Assembly: GCA_947375085.1 (NCBI GenBank)
Contig: CANCEQ010000016.1
Coordinates: 1-25,312, forward strand
DNA length: 25,312 nucleotides
Direction of reading: 5' to 3'
From: Flavobacteriales bacterium
GTDB taxonomy: Bacteria; Bacteroidota; Bacteroidia; Flavobacteriales; Crocinitomicaceae
The position numbers and the translations under genes were made by a program. This document shows, piece after piece, positions 7,849 through 15,833 of this stretch. Positions within the stretch are counted from its first letter, which is position 1. Each line of letters begins with the position of its first letter. The notes under the pieces were generated by a model, which was given only the letters and a program-made list of their open reading frames with translations, did not search any database and was not told where the DNA came from.

Positions 7849-8829
7849 TTATTTTTTATTTAATGTACTCTTAATTGCAGCGATTACTCTTTCTACATTT
7901 GGAAGAGCTTCTTCAATCAATGTTGGTGAGAATGCAAAAGGAGTATCCGTTTGAGTTACTCTCATAACAGGTGCGTCTAAATAATCAAATGCATATCTTT
8001 GTAAATGATACGCAATTTCAGAAGAAATTGACCCTAAAGGAAATGCTTCTTCTAAACATACACATCTATTTGTTTTTTTAACCGATTCAATTATACAATC
8101 ATAATCAATCGGACGAATAGTTCTTAAATCAATAATTTCACAAGAAATACCTTCTTTCTCTAAAATTTCAGCTGCTTCATGAGCAACTTTCATCACTTTT
8201 CCAAAAGAAACAATAGTAACGTCTGTACCTTTTCTTTTTACATCAGCAACACCAATAGGAATAATGTATTCTCCTTCAGGAATTTCACCTTTATCACCAT
8301 ACATTTTTTCAGACTCCATAATAAGAACAGGGTCATTATCTCGTATAGCTGCTTTCAATAACCCTTTTGCATCATATGGAGTTGAAGGTGTTACTACTTT
8401 CAGTCCAGGAATATTAGCATAAAAAGATTCAAAACTTGTAGAGTGTGTAGCTGCTAATTGTCCTGCAGGACCATTTCCTCCTCTAAATACAATTGGACAA
8501 TTAAATTGACCTCCTGACATTTGTAACATTTTTGCAGCACTATTAATGATTTGATCCGCTGCTAGAATAGCAAAGTTCCAAGTCATAAACTCAACGATTG
8601 GTCTCAATCCATTCATTGAAGCACCAACAGCAATACCTGTAAAACCTAACTCAGCAATTGGAGTATCTATAACTCTTTTTGGACCAAATTCATCCAACAT
8701 ACCTTGCGAAACTTTATAAGCTCCGTTGTACTCAGCTACTTCTTCACCTAATAAAAAAACATTTTCATCGCGACGCATTTCTTCGCTCATTGCCTCTCTA
8801 AGTGCTTCTCTAAATTGTACAGTTTTCAT
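7849..8829 (-). CDS. pdhB: Pyruvate dehydrogenase E1 component, beta subunit
   Basis: The 326-residue beta subunit of the thiamine-diphosphate-dependent E1 enzyme, which decarboxylates pyruvate and passes acetyl groups to E2 lipoate. Family signatures: REALREAMSEEMRRDENVFLL near the start with VFLLGEEVAEYNGAYKVS, RVIDTPIAELGFTGIAVGAS (about 53-72), PIVFRGGNGPAGQLAATHS with the conserved His, and the transketolase C-terminal domain (SFGKVMKVAHEAAEILEKEG, IDLRTIRPID). Alpha subunit and E2 are not adjacent; the gene is first in a two-gene unit with the SDR-like gene. A branched-chain 2-oxoacid E1 beta is the main alternative, but the motif set reads as PdhB of Bacteroidota. Confidence 0.93.
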   Translation of the reverse strand: MKTVQFREALREAMSEEMRRDENVFLLGEEVAEYNGAYKVSQGMLDEFGPKRVIDTPIAELGFTGIAVGASMNGLRPIVEFMTWNFAILAADQIINSAAKMLQMSGGQFNCPIVFRGGNGPAGQLAATHSTSFESFYANIPGLKVVTPSTPYDAKGLLKAAIRDNDPVLIMESEKMYGDKGEIPEGEYIIPIGVADVKRKGTDVTIVSFGKVMKVAHEAAEILEKEGISCEIIDLRTIRPIDYDCIIESVKKTNRCVCLEEAFPLGSISSEIAYHLQRYAFDYLDAPVMRVTQTDTPFAFSPTLIEEALPNVERVIAAIKSTLNKK

Positions 8830-8870
8830 GCTTTTTTGATTTATTTCCTCTAATTATTTATAAGGAGGTT

Positions 8871-8898
8871 CAAAAATAACAATTTTTGAAATAAATAA
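8871..8898 (-). promoter_or_regulatory. Candidate promoter of pdhB
   Basis: Minus-strand TTA (8896-8898), a 17-nt spacer and TATTTTTG (8871-8878). The -7 element matches TAnnTTTG fully; the -33 element differs by one base. The predicted leader to the ATG at 8829 is about 35 nt and contains CCTCC, the complement of a Shine-Dalgarno rather than one. Confidence 0.45.
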
Positions 8899-8931
8899 CT
8901 AAAAGAATTTTAGATTCTAATTGAAAATGGA

Positions 8932-9945
8932 TTATAAATTATAATTAGTCATCATTTCTTCAATCCTTGAAATGATTTCTTCTCTAAATTCTGCTGGCTC
9001 AATAATTTCAATACCACCAGCATAACTTAAAATAGATCGAATAAATTCCTCTGAAATCAAAACTCGTAATTCAAAGGTTGTCTTATTTTTCCCTTCTTTT
9101 ATTACTCGCTGTGAATTATGAAAAGGTTGAGAAATAATGTATTTTGCAGATACATTGTCTGCTTTAAAAACAATCACGGTAGGTTCATCTTCACTACTTG
9201 TAATACCTACAGCATGTTTAAAAAATAAATCAGGCTCAAAATCCAATGGTTTTAAACCAACTTCTTCTAATATTTCAACTTGACTCATACGCTCCAAAGC
9301 ATAGGTAATAACTGCTTTTTTCTCTAAATCAAACGAAATTAAATACCACCTGTTTCTGTATTCTTTTAAAAGTAAAGGAACCACCTTTCTTTGTTTCGAC
9401 TTATTTGTAACAAAACTTGTGTATTCAAAAGTAGCCAAATTACTTCCTCTAATAGCACCTAACAATGGGGATAAAAATTCATTACCACTAGACGATAGTG
9501 CTACTTCAAATTGAACATAATTGGAAATATCTTTATCTCTTGGATCATCAGAAATAGTGATCCTATCAACTATTTTGTCAATGGCACTTCCGAATTGTTT
9601 AAACATATCCACTTCTCTAAATTGCTTTAACGTATTAATAGCAAACTTAATAGAAGTAACATCGTCGTTTGTTAATGGAATATCATTAATTGAAAAATTA
9701 GAATCAGTATAATAATATCCCCCTTCTCTTTTATTATATTTAATAGGAGCATCGTGTTCTAAACGCATTGCAAAAAGATCTTTTTCAATGGTTGAATCAC
9801 ATATGTTTTCACCTTCAACACTTCCAAATAAAGCCTCTTCACATAATTCACGCAAATCTTTTTTAGAAGGAAAAGGTCGATAATTATTTCTTAATGATCG
9901 ATCGATAATTCTATATCGTATTAAAGCGTTTTTAATATGAGGCAT
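8932..9945 (-). CDS. WYL-domain transcriptional regulator
   Basis: A 337-residue DNA-binding regulator. The N-terminal winged-helix region (about 1-80) contains IRYRIIDRSLRN, a helix-turn-helix-like DLRELCEEAL, DSTIEKDLFAMR as recognition segment and GGYYYTD as wing. The central and C-terminal part is a WYL domain: GAIRGSNLATFEYTSF, EYRNRWYLISFD (the WYL signature, about 200-211) and ITYALERMSQVEIL, followed by a WCX-like C-terminus. WYL domains bind nucleic acid or small ligands and control stress and defence genes in many bacteria. It starts 10 bp after the 474-residue gene and is co-transcribed with it, so the two may act in one pathway. The ligand is unknown. Confidence 0.88.
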   Translation of the reverse strand: MPHIKNALIRYRIIDRSLRNNYRPFPSKKDLRELCEEALFGSVEGENICDSTIEKDLFAMRLEHDAPIKYNKREGGYYYTDSNFSINDIPLTNDDVTSIKFAINTLKQFREVDMFKQFGSAIDKIVDRITISDDPRDKDISNYVQFEVALSSSGNEFLSPLLGAIRGSNLATFEYTSFVTNKSKQRKVVPLLLKEYRNRWYLISFDLEKKAVITYALERMSQVEILEEVGLKPLDFEPDLFFKHAVGITSSEDEPTVIVFKADNVSAKYIISQPFHNSQRVIKEGKNKTTFELRVLISEEFIRSILSYAGGIEIIEPAEFREEIISRIEEMMTNYNL

Positions 9946-9955
9946 CTTTCTTTAT

Positions 9956-11380
9956 TTATATTTCTATTGATTCTTTCGGTTGATGAAATCCAAATAATTC
10001 ATAAAATTTAATTGCTTTTACTACCTGATCAGGAACATCTTCTTCCCAATTTGAAGCATTCGCTTTAATTTTAGATAATACATCATCCGACATTATTGAC
10101 AACAATTTTGGATCATATTCTTCAATTGCTTCCAATTTATCGTTTTCCTTCATATATTGAAGTAAACCATTTAGTTTTTTAGGAATTCTTAAGTTTTCTA
10201 ATGAATATAAATCGCCAGTTTCAACATCAATGGCTGGATAAACAAACATTTTCACATTATGACCAAAACCTTTTCCAAAAGCTTCTAATAAACCACCAGG
10301 TAAATTATCATAATATCTTTCATCGAAAATACTATGTAAATTATAGATCCCTAAAATCACTCCCATTTTCTTTTCCTTCGCGATGGAAGCTAAATAATCT
10401 ACCATTTTATAATGTTTCAAATAATTTGAAATCATCACAGTATATCCTAATGAACCTAATAATTCAGCTCGATCAACAAAATCTTTATCTAAAATTTTAC
10501 CGTCTGCTGTTAAGTCCTTTAAGGTTAACTCAAAAACCACACTAACATTATCTTCTTCAACTTCTTCTTCCAGTAAAAAATGATTTAAACCTGTTTTAAT
10601 CATGTCTATATGCACCTTTGTTACCGGTCTGAATCTTCCTCTCATCAGAAGAATATTCTTTTTATACAATGCTGTTGCAGGCTGAAGCACATTTCCACAT
10701 AAATCAAACATGGTAGCATCTGTCATACCTCTTTTTACAAGATTTAATGCGATAATTCTATTATCTGTATTTTCAAAATCAGGACCTGAAACACGAATCA
10801 TATCAATTTCCATTCGATCTCTAGGCAATCTATAAACTAAACCATCTAAAAACTGATCTAAATCGTGATTTAAAAAATATGCTGCATGAATTAAATTGAC
10901 ACCCAAAATACCCAAAGACTCTTGCTGCGCTTTGTTACTTATGTCATGCATTTTGATATGCAAGATGATATCATTTGGTGGTGCATTTAAATCTAATTGA
11001 AAACGAATTCCAACCCAACCCTGACCTTGATTCGTTTTATGGTAATTTAAAGACTCAACTGTATTACAGAAAGAAAAAAAACGAGATTGTTTATATTTTT
11101 CAGGTAAACGAAACTTCATTGTTTCGTATTCTGTTTCTAGCATTGTTACAAGCCTTTCTTCGCAAACATACCTAGAAGCTTCTCCATACATTGAATCTGA
11201 CACTTTCATGTCATAAGCTGATTGAGAATAAGCAATCGTTCCAGAACTTCCTCCAGCTCTAAAAAAATTTGCTACAACTTCTTGCCCTGCTCCAATTTCT
11301 GCAAAACATCCATATATATCTTGAGTAAGATTAATTTTTAATGCTTTCTCTTCTGTAGTTAATCTTGTTTCTGTAGCCAT
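9956..11380 (-). CDS. Conserved uncharacterised protein (474 aa)
   Basis: I recognise this as a member of a long, well-conserved family of unknown function found across Bacteroidota and relatives, but I cannot give a firm biochemical role. Similar proteins sometimes carry unreliable database names. The sequence is soluble (no signal peptide or membrane helix) and acidic. It has several strongly family-like blocks: FYGCFAEIGAGQEV-type text near residue 23-35 (here IYGCFAEIGAGQEV), NFFRAGGSSGTIAYSQSAYD, MKVSDSMYG, GWVGIRFQ, DIILHIKMHD, RMEIDMIRVSGP, LLMRGRFRPVT, and an IMSDDVLSKI tail. It is the first gene of a two-gene unit with a WYL regulator 10 bp downstream. ATG at 11380 follows a -7 promoter element. 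Confidence 0.75.
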   Translation of the reverse strand: MATETRLTTEEKALKINLTQDIYGCFAEIGAGQEVVANFFRAGGSSGTIAYSQSAYDMKVSDSMYGEASRYVCEERLVTMLETEYETMKFRLPEKYKQSRFFSFCNTVESLNYHKTNQGQGWVGIRFQLDLNAPPNDIILHIKMHDISNKAQQESLGILGVNLIHAAYFLNHDLDQFLDGLVYRLPRDRMEIDMIRVSGPDFENTDNRIIALNLVKRGMTDATMFDLCGNVLQPATALYKKNILLMRGRFRPVTKVHIDMIKTGLNHFLLEEEVEEDNVSVVFELTLKDLTADGKILDKDFVDRAELLGSLGYTVMISNYLKHYKMVDYLASIAKEKKMGVILGIYNLHSIFDERYYDNLPGGLLEAFGKGFGHNVKMFVYPAIDVETGDLYSLENLRIPKKLNGLLQYMKENDKLEAIEEYDPKLLSIMSDDVLSKIKANASNWEEDVPDQVVKAIKFYELFGFHQPKESIEI

Positions 11381-11399
11381 TTTGAAAATGTATAGAATA

Positions 11400-11407
11400 C
11401 AAATTTA
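11400..11407 (-). promoter_or_regulatory. -7 element upstream of the 474-aa gene
   Basis: Minus-strand TAAATTTG at this position is a full match to TAnnTTTG, 20 nt before the ATG at 11380. No TTG is present at the expected distance, so the promoter may be weak or activator-dependent. Confidence 0.35.
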
Positions 11408-11473
11408 TGAAAAATAGTGGTAGGTTTCTGTTAAATTACACCTAATTAATGTCACCTATTAATAGAATCGATA

Positions 11474-12793
11474 TCAATCATACAATAGATATCTCTGTCT
11501 TATTTTTTTGAAATTATCTAATCCTGGTTTCCAAGAAGCACGTATATCCTTTATAGGAACTCCTGTTAGTATCTGTTGCTGCAATTGCGAATTGCCTGCT
11601 AACCTATTAAAAAAAGCTGGTTGATTGATAAAATCAATTGAATCACCAAGTACAATTTTAGCTTGCACCAACCAATTCAAATTAATTTCGTAGGATCTTT
11701 TTTTAAGTGTATTTTTTAGATCATACCCATAGCAAAGAATGTTTTCACACAAAGGACTTTTAGCCCCAAAACAAGAAATAGGAGTAAATGTAAATCCTTT
11801 ATTTGGGAATTTAGGATGTCCATACACTTCAAAAGGTCGATCCGTTCCTCTACCCACACTCACTGTTGTAGCCTCAAATAAACACAAACTCGGATACAAA
11901 GTAATTGCTGCCTCTGAACGTAAATTTGGAGATGGAGCTACCGGTAAAATATATTTTGACTTATGCAAATAATGTTTACAAGGGACTATCCATAAATTAC
12001 ATTGTAAACTATCACTTAACCAAAACTCTCCATTTACCATTAAAGCATATTCACCGATAGTCATTCCATAAACGATTGGCACTGGATCCATGCCTACAAA
12101 TGATTTTTGTGAAGATTCCAAAACTGGTCCATCTATATAATGTCCATTTGGGTTTGGTCTATCCAAAACAATTATAGGTTTACCATTTTCAGCACAAGCC
12201 TCCATTACATAATGTAAAGTAGAAATATAAGTATAAAAACGTACACCAACATCTTGAATATCATATATAACTATATCAATATCAAATAATTGTTCAGGAT
12301 AAGGCTTCTTATTTTTACCGTACAATGAAATCAATGGAATTCCTGTTTTTTGATCAATAGAGCTTCCTACTTTCTCTCCAGCATCAGCATCTCCTCTAAA
12401 CCCGTGTTCGGGAGAGAAAACCTTTACAATATTAACTCCAAGCGACAACAAGGTATCAACTATATGAGTTTTCCCTATCATACTTGTTTGGTTACTAACG
12501 ATAGCAATTCTTTTTCCTTTTAAAGAATCTAAATACAAATTCATCCTTTCCGCTCCTAATATTGGATCGTGAACGTGATGATGTACCGTTGTTTCTTCTC
12601 TAATCTCATCTGAATTTGAATCAATAACAGAAACTTCGATTTTTTTTTCTCGAGTAATTTTCTCCTTATCTGATTCATTTCCATTTAAAACACTACATGA
12701 AGAAATCAAAATCAATAAAATACTTTTCAGGCACAAAAGCTTTATGTACTTTAGCGAAAAAAAATAATTTATATTGTCTTTTGAATATTTCAT
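11474..12793 (-). CDS. namZ: DUF1343 exo-beta-N-acetylmuramidase lipoprotein (NamZ-like)
   Basis: DUF1343 proteins are exo-acting N-acetylmuramidases (NamZ) that remove terminal MurNAc from peptidoglycan fragments in wall recycling. Motifs: RIAIVSNQTS, VKVFSPEHGFRGDADAGEKV, DIVIYDIQDVGVRFYTYIST, PIIVLDRPNPNG, APSPNLRSEAAITLYPSLC and FEATTVSVGRGTDRPFEVYG. The start at 12793 gives about 440 residues with a lipoprotein signal (ILLILISSC; Cys about residue 33). A longer in-frame start at 12865 would put 24 implausible residues in front. A TTG at 12736 would give a short signal (MCLKSILLILISSC) and no overlap with the divergent gene, so it is a real alternative. Probably periplasmic, lipid-anchored. 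Confidence 0.88.
   Translation of the reverse strand: MKYSKDNINYFFSLKYIKLLCLKSILLILISSCSVLNGNESDKEKITREKKIEVSVIDSNSDEIREETTVHHHVHDPILGAERMNLYLDSLKGKRIAIVSNQTSMIGKTHIVDTLLSLGVNIVKVFSPEHGFRGDADAGEKVGSSIDQKTGIPLISLYGKNKKPYPEQLFDIDIVIYDIQDVGVRFYTYISTLHYVMEACAENGKPIIVLDRPNPNGHYIDGPVLESSQKSFVGMDPVPIVYGMTIGEYALMVNGEFWLSDSLQCNLWIVPCKHYLHKSKYILPVAPSPNLRSEAAITLYPSLCLFEATTVSVGRGTDRPFEVYGHPKFPNKGFTFTPISCFGAKSPLCENILCYGYDLKNTLKKRSYEINLNWLVQAKIVLGDSIDFINQPAFFNRLAGNSQLQQQILTGVPIKDIRASWKPGLDNFKKIRQRYLLYD
12725..12754 (+). promoter_or_regulatory. Candidate promoter of the permease gene
   Basis: TTT (12725-12727), a 19-nt spacer and TACTTTAG (12747-12754) resemble the Bacteroidota consensus with one mismatch in each box. 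The leader would be about 15 nt. It lies inside the NamZ coding region. Weak call. Confidence 0.3.
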
Positions 12794-14471
12794 ATCAAAA
12801 CGAATTCTAAAAAAAGAGGTCGAAGGTAATAAAGTTTCTCGACCTATTGTTCGTATATCTATCATAAGTATTTCACTTGCTGTTGTTGTTAACTTAATTA
12901 CTCTTGCAGTAGTAACTGGTTTTCAACACGAAGTAAGACAAAAAGTATCTGGCTTCGGTTCTCATATTTTCATAATGAATTTTGGAGAAGGAAGTGTCTA
13001 CGAATGTGAACCAATTTACAAAAATCAAGCCTTTTTTCCAAAAATACAACAGTTAAAAGGAGTGAAAAATATACAATTTGTTGCTTACAAGCCTGTATTG
13101 TTTCAATCTGATAAAAAAGAAATTTCATATTCGCTTTCCAATGGTAAAGATACTTCTCAAATTCAACAAGAAATTCAAGGTGCAATAATAAAAGGTGTTG
13201 ACAAAAGCTTTGATTGGAGTTTTTTTAAGGAACATCTTAAAATTGGTCGCTTACCTAATTACACTTCAAAAGAACTTTCATCCGAAATTCTATTATCTGC
13301 TAGAATTGCAAATGATTTAAATTTAAAAGTTGGAGATGATATTCGCTCATACTTTGTTAAAAAACAACCTGTTAAAAGAATGTTTAAAATCGTTGGGATT
13401 TATGAAACAGGTTTGGATGAATTTGATAAAAAAATTGTCATTGGTGACATTAGAGTCGTCCAAAAATTAAATGATTGGGGTGTTCAAGCATCTATAAATG
13501 TCGAAGACACTCTTTCGAATGGTAGTTTAATCATAAAAGCTAATGTGACAGGTGGGAATGGAAATTACAGATATGATTGGGGAAAAGGATATGAAAATTA
13601 CGAAGGATTCACTTTATGTCCAACAAAAGATACTCTTATAAAAGTTATCGTTTCGGATTATTGGGCTAGAATAGATGGTTTAAATGAAAAAACCAGTTTA
13701 CCTGACACCGCTTATCTTTCAATAAAAATCAATGGAAATAAAAATAGTATCTGCGATTTCTCTAAAAATTCTGAAAATGAAATTGTTAAAAATTATTTGA
13801 ATGCAAATGGTTCAAATTTTTCAATCAAATGTTCAAATAAAACTCTCTTTTTTAATCAAACAGATGGACACGGTTCGTTTCAAAATTACGTAAGTGGATT
13901 TGAAGTAATGGTTAATAATTGGGATGATTTACAAGAAATTGAAAAAAAAATAAAACGACAAATAGAATTTATACCAACTGAAAATAATGAGGATTTAAAA
14001 GTTTCGAGCATTATGGAAAATCAATCTGACATTTTTATATGGCTTGGTTTTTTAGATTTAAATGTACTCATCATTCTAGTTCTGATGATTTTGATTGGAA
14101 TTATTAATATGGGTTCTGCTTTATTAGTATTAATTCTTGTACGCACTAATTTCATTGGTATGATGAAAGCAATGGGTGCTAACAATTGGAGTATCCGTAA
14201 AATATTTTTAATTCAAGGTACTTTTTTGATTGGAAAAGGTATGATATGGGGAAATATAATAGGTCTTGGCTTTTGTTTTCTTCAAAGTCAATTTGGAATT
14301 TTAAGTTTAAATCCAGAAGTATATTACCTAAGTAAAGTACCAATCGAGTTGAATTTTTGGCATTGGTTATTTTTAAATGTTGGAACATTAGTAACTTGCG
14401 TTCTTGCATTAATCATACCTAGTTATGTTATAACAAGGGTAAATCCTGTAAAAGCAATAAAGTTTAATTGA
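12774..14471 (+). CDS. LolC/E-type ABC transporter permease with insertion
   Basis: FtsX/MacB-type permease of the lipoprotein-releasing (LolC/E) family. It has one N-terminal membrane helix (about 25-46, SIISISLAVVVNLITLAVVT), a periplasmic domain, and three C-terminal helices (about 420-450, 475-500, 525-555), ending in TRVNPVKAIKFN as usual. Partner ATPase (LolD) is not in the window. A TTG start is used: an in-frame TAA sits 9 bp upstream (12765-12767), no ATG precedes helix 1, and MSFEYFISKRILKK fits the family start. At 565 residues it is about 150 longer than typical members; the excess is about residues 237-372, between KLNDWG and YVSGFEVMVNNW. The 5' end overlaps namZ head-to-head by 20 bp. 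The last 47 codons recur at 14766-14909. Confidence 0.88.
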   Translation: MSFEYFISKRILKKEVEGNKVSRPIVRISIISISLAVVVNLITLAVVTGFQHEVRQKVSGFGSHIFIMNFGEGSVYECEPIYKNQAFFPKIQQLKGVKNIQFVAYKPVLFQSDKKEISYSLSNGKDTSQIQQEIQGAIIKGVDKSFDWSFFKEHLKIGRLPNYTSKELSSEILLSARIANDLNLKVGDDIRSYFVKKQPVKRMFKIVGIYETGLDEFDKKIVIGDIRVVQKLNDWGVQASINVEDTLSNGSLIIKANVTGGNGNYRYDWGKGYENYEGFTLCPTKDTLIKVIVSDYWARIDGLNEKTSLPDTAYLSIKINGNKNSICDFSKNSENEIVKNYLNANGSNFSIKCSNKTLFFNQTDGHGSFQNYVSGFEVMVNNWDDLQEIEKKIKRQIEFIPTENNEDLKVSSIMENQSDIFIWLGFLDLNVLIILVLMILIGIINMGSALLVLILVRTNFIGMMKAMGANNWSIRKIFLIQGTFLIGKGMIWGNIIGLGFCFLQSQFGILSLNPEVYYLSKVPIELNFWHWLFLNVGTLVTCVLALIIPSYVITRVNPVKAIKFN

Positions 14472-14765
14472 GGTAGAAGGTCATGGATTATTTTATTTTG
14501 AGGTGCTGGAGTTGTTAAATTGATATTTTTCTTAATTTATGATACATCGGAATTAAATTAATACTAATTTTATTTGAGGCATATTTATTATTAATGAATG
14601 TGTATTTTGTGATTGATTTGAAATTCAGGGATCAAACCCGAATGTTGTGGGGAGCAAAATATTTCTAAATCGATTAACAACTATAATTTAAACTTTTAAT
14701 TCATAATAAGGTTATCAATCTCTTACTTTTCCTTGATGAAAAGTAAGCAAAAATCAAGGTTCTTT
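14472..14765. other. Non-coding spacer between permease end and its copy
   Basis: This 294-bp stretch has no reading frame of note on either strand and no tRNA-like fold. It is moderately AT-rich and contains a palindromic repeat near its right end (14722-14759). It separates the true permease end from the duplicated end, so it is the unique core of a duplication or insertion event. Confidence 0.5.
14722..14759. repeat. Palindromic repeat with two overlapping hairpins
   Basis: CTTACTTTTC (14722-14731) and GAAAAGTAAG (14738-14747) form a perfect 10-bp stem with a 6-nt loop. CCTTGAT (14731-14737) and ATCAAGG (14753-14759) give an alternative 7-bp stem sharing the loop. I recall similar CTTTTCCTTGATGAAAAG sequences scattered in Bacteroidota genomes, which suggests a REP-like dispersed element. 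It ends 6 bp before the start of the duplicated permease end. Confidence 0.6.
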
Positions 14766-14909
14766 CTAAGTAAAGTACCAATCGAATTGAATTTTTGGCA
14801 TTGGTTGTTTTTAAATGTTGGAACATTAGTAACTTGCGTTCTTGCATTAATCATACCTAGCTTTGTTATAACAAGGGTAAATCCCGTTAAAGCAATAAAA
14901 TTTAATTGA
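14766..14909 (+). pseudogene. Second, diverged copy of the permease 3' end
   Basis: Bases 14766-14909 match 14328-14471 at 137 of 144 positions with no gap and include the same TGA stop. The match ends sharply on the left and within a few bases of the stop on the right. The fragment encodes the last 47 residues (LSKVPIELNFWHWLF...KAIKFN) with one change, Tyr to Phe in PSYV/PSFV. Six of the seven base differences are silent third-position changes. It has no start codon context or membrane-domain remainder, so it is a remnant, not a gene. Confidence 0.9.
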
Positions 14910-14933
14910 AGTAAAGATTTAGGTTAATCAACT

Positions 14934-15284
14934 CTAATTTTGCTTTAATTTATGTTCAGTTGTCCAAGCGATTGTGAAAGCTCTTTGCTTTGCTAATTCA
15001 ACTTTTTCTCCGATAAATAATTCATCTATCGTTTCATTAAATAATTTCAACCATTGGTCAAAATGCGTTTTCTCCAGAGGCATTCTCATGTGTTTTTCTA
15101 CCACATTCGTAGTGTAACCTGCTTCATCTAATAATACAAACGACCAAAACTGGACCATTTTCGGTAAATGAACTTCAAGATTTAAATGCTTAAAAAAGGG
15201 GGACAACATATTATCTTTCAATACTTTTCCGTAAAAAACATCGACTAACTTTTTAACATCTTCTTTTGTTTCAATCTCTTTCAT
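14934..15284 (-). CDS. Group III truncated haemoglobin
   Basis: A 116-residue 2-on-2 globin, the usual size. Family marks: FYGKVLKDNMLSPFF (about 17-31) in helices B/C, HLPKMVQFWSFVLL (39-52) in helix E, the likely proximal haem ligand His65 in KHMRMPLEKTHF, and the WLKLFNETIDELFIGEKVELAKQRA block (split here: WLKLFNETID, ELFIGEKVELAKQRA). Group III globins bind O2, NO or peroxide; some protect against nitrosative stress. Last gene of the dacB - carbonic anhydrase - globin run (20-bp gap to the previous gene). The physiological ligand cannot be read from sequence. Confidence 0.9.
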   Translation of the reverse strand: MKEIETKEDVKKLVDVFYGKVLKDNMLSPFFKHLNLEVHLPKMVQFWSFVLLDEAGYTTNVVEKHMRMPLEKTHFDQWLKLFNETIDELFIGEKVELAKQRAFTIAWTTEHKLKQN

Positions 15285-15304
15285 AACAACTTACACAGTT
15301 AAAC

Positions 15305-15817
15305 TTATTTGAACCAACTTGAATACATCACATAATTATTTGCAATTCTTTGAACTTCCCCTTCAAACAATTCTTTACTTAAATCCTTTACTTTTTTAGC
15401 GGGAACTCCGGCATATACACTTCCGCTTTCCACTCTAGTGCCCTCTAAAAGAACTGCCCCAGCAGCAATTATACAATTTGATTCAATATAACAATTATCC
15501 ATTACAATTGCTCCCATACCAACTAAGACATTATCTTCAATCGTACAACCGTGAACTAAGGCATTGTGTCCAATTGAGACATTGTTTCCAAGTTCAACTT
15601 TCGTTTTTTCATAGGTAGCATGAATTACAGCTCCATCTTGAATATTCACTTTATTGCCCATTCGAATAGAATTCACATCACCACGAACTACTGCATTAAA
15701 CCAAAATGAACATTGATCTCCTGCTATAATATCTCCGACTAATGTAGCATTTGGAGCTATAAAACAATCCTCTCCTAATTTAGGTTCATTTCCTCTACAA
15801 GTTAAAATATATGCCAT
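15305..15817 (-). CDS. Gamma-carbonic anhydrase family protein (YrdA-like)
   Basis: A 170-residue left-handed beta-helix of hexapeptide repeats (e.g. GDIIAGDQCSFWFNAVVRGD, VNIQDGAVIHA, VSIGHNALVHGCTIEDNVLVG, CIIAAGAVLLEGT), ending in a C-terminal helix. All three metal-binding histidines of the gamma class are present: His66, His84 and His89. Members form trimers with the metal between subunits; some hydrate CO2, many have no measured activity because the proton-shuttle loop is missing, as seems true in this short version. It lies 16 bp after dacB and 20 bp before the globin gene. Confidence 0.9.
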   Translation of the reverse strand: MAYILTCRGNEPKLGEDCFIAPNATLVGDIIAGDQCSFWFNAVVRGDVNSIRMGNKVNIQDGAVIHATYEKTKVELGNNVSIGHNALVHGCTIEDNVLVGMGAIVMDNCYIESNCIIAAGAVLLEGTRVESGSVYAGVPAKKVKDLSKELFEGEVQRIANNYVMYSSWFK

Positions 15818-15833
15818 TTTTTTAATTTAAATT

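Noticed and set aside
12794..12865. Longer N-terminus for the NamZ protein
   Set aside because: It would add 24 residues ahead of the lipoprotein signal, with no family precedent I know, and would deepen the overlap with the permease.
14472..14765. Hidden small gene, tRNA or insertion sequence in the permease spacer
   Set aside because: No frame with a plausible start and length, no cloverleaf, no transposase remnant or terminal inverted repeats bounding it.
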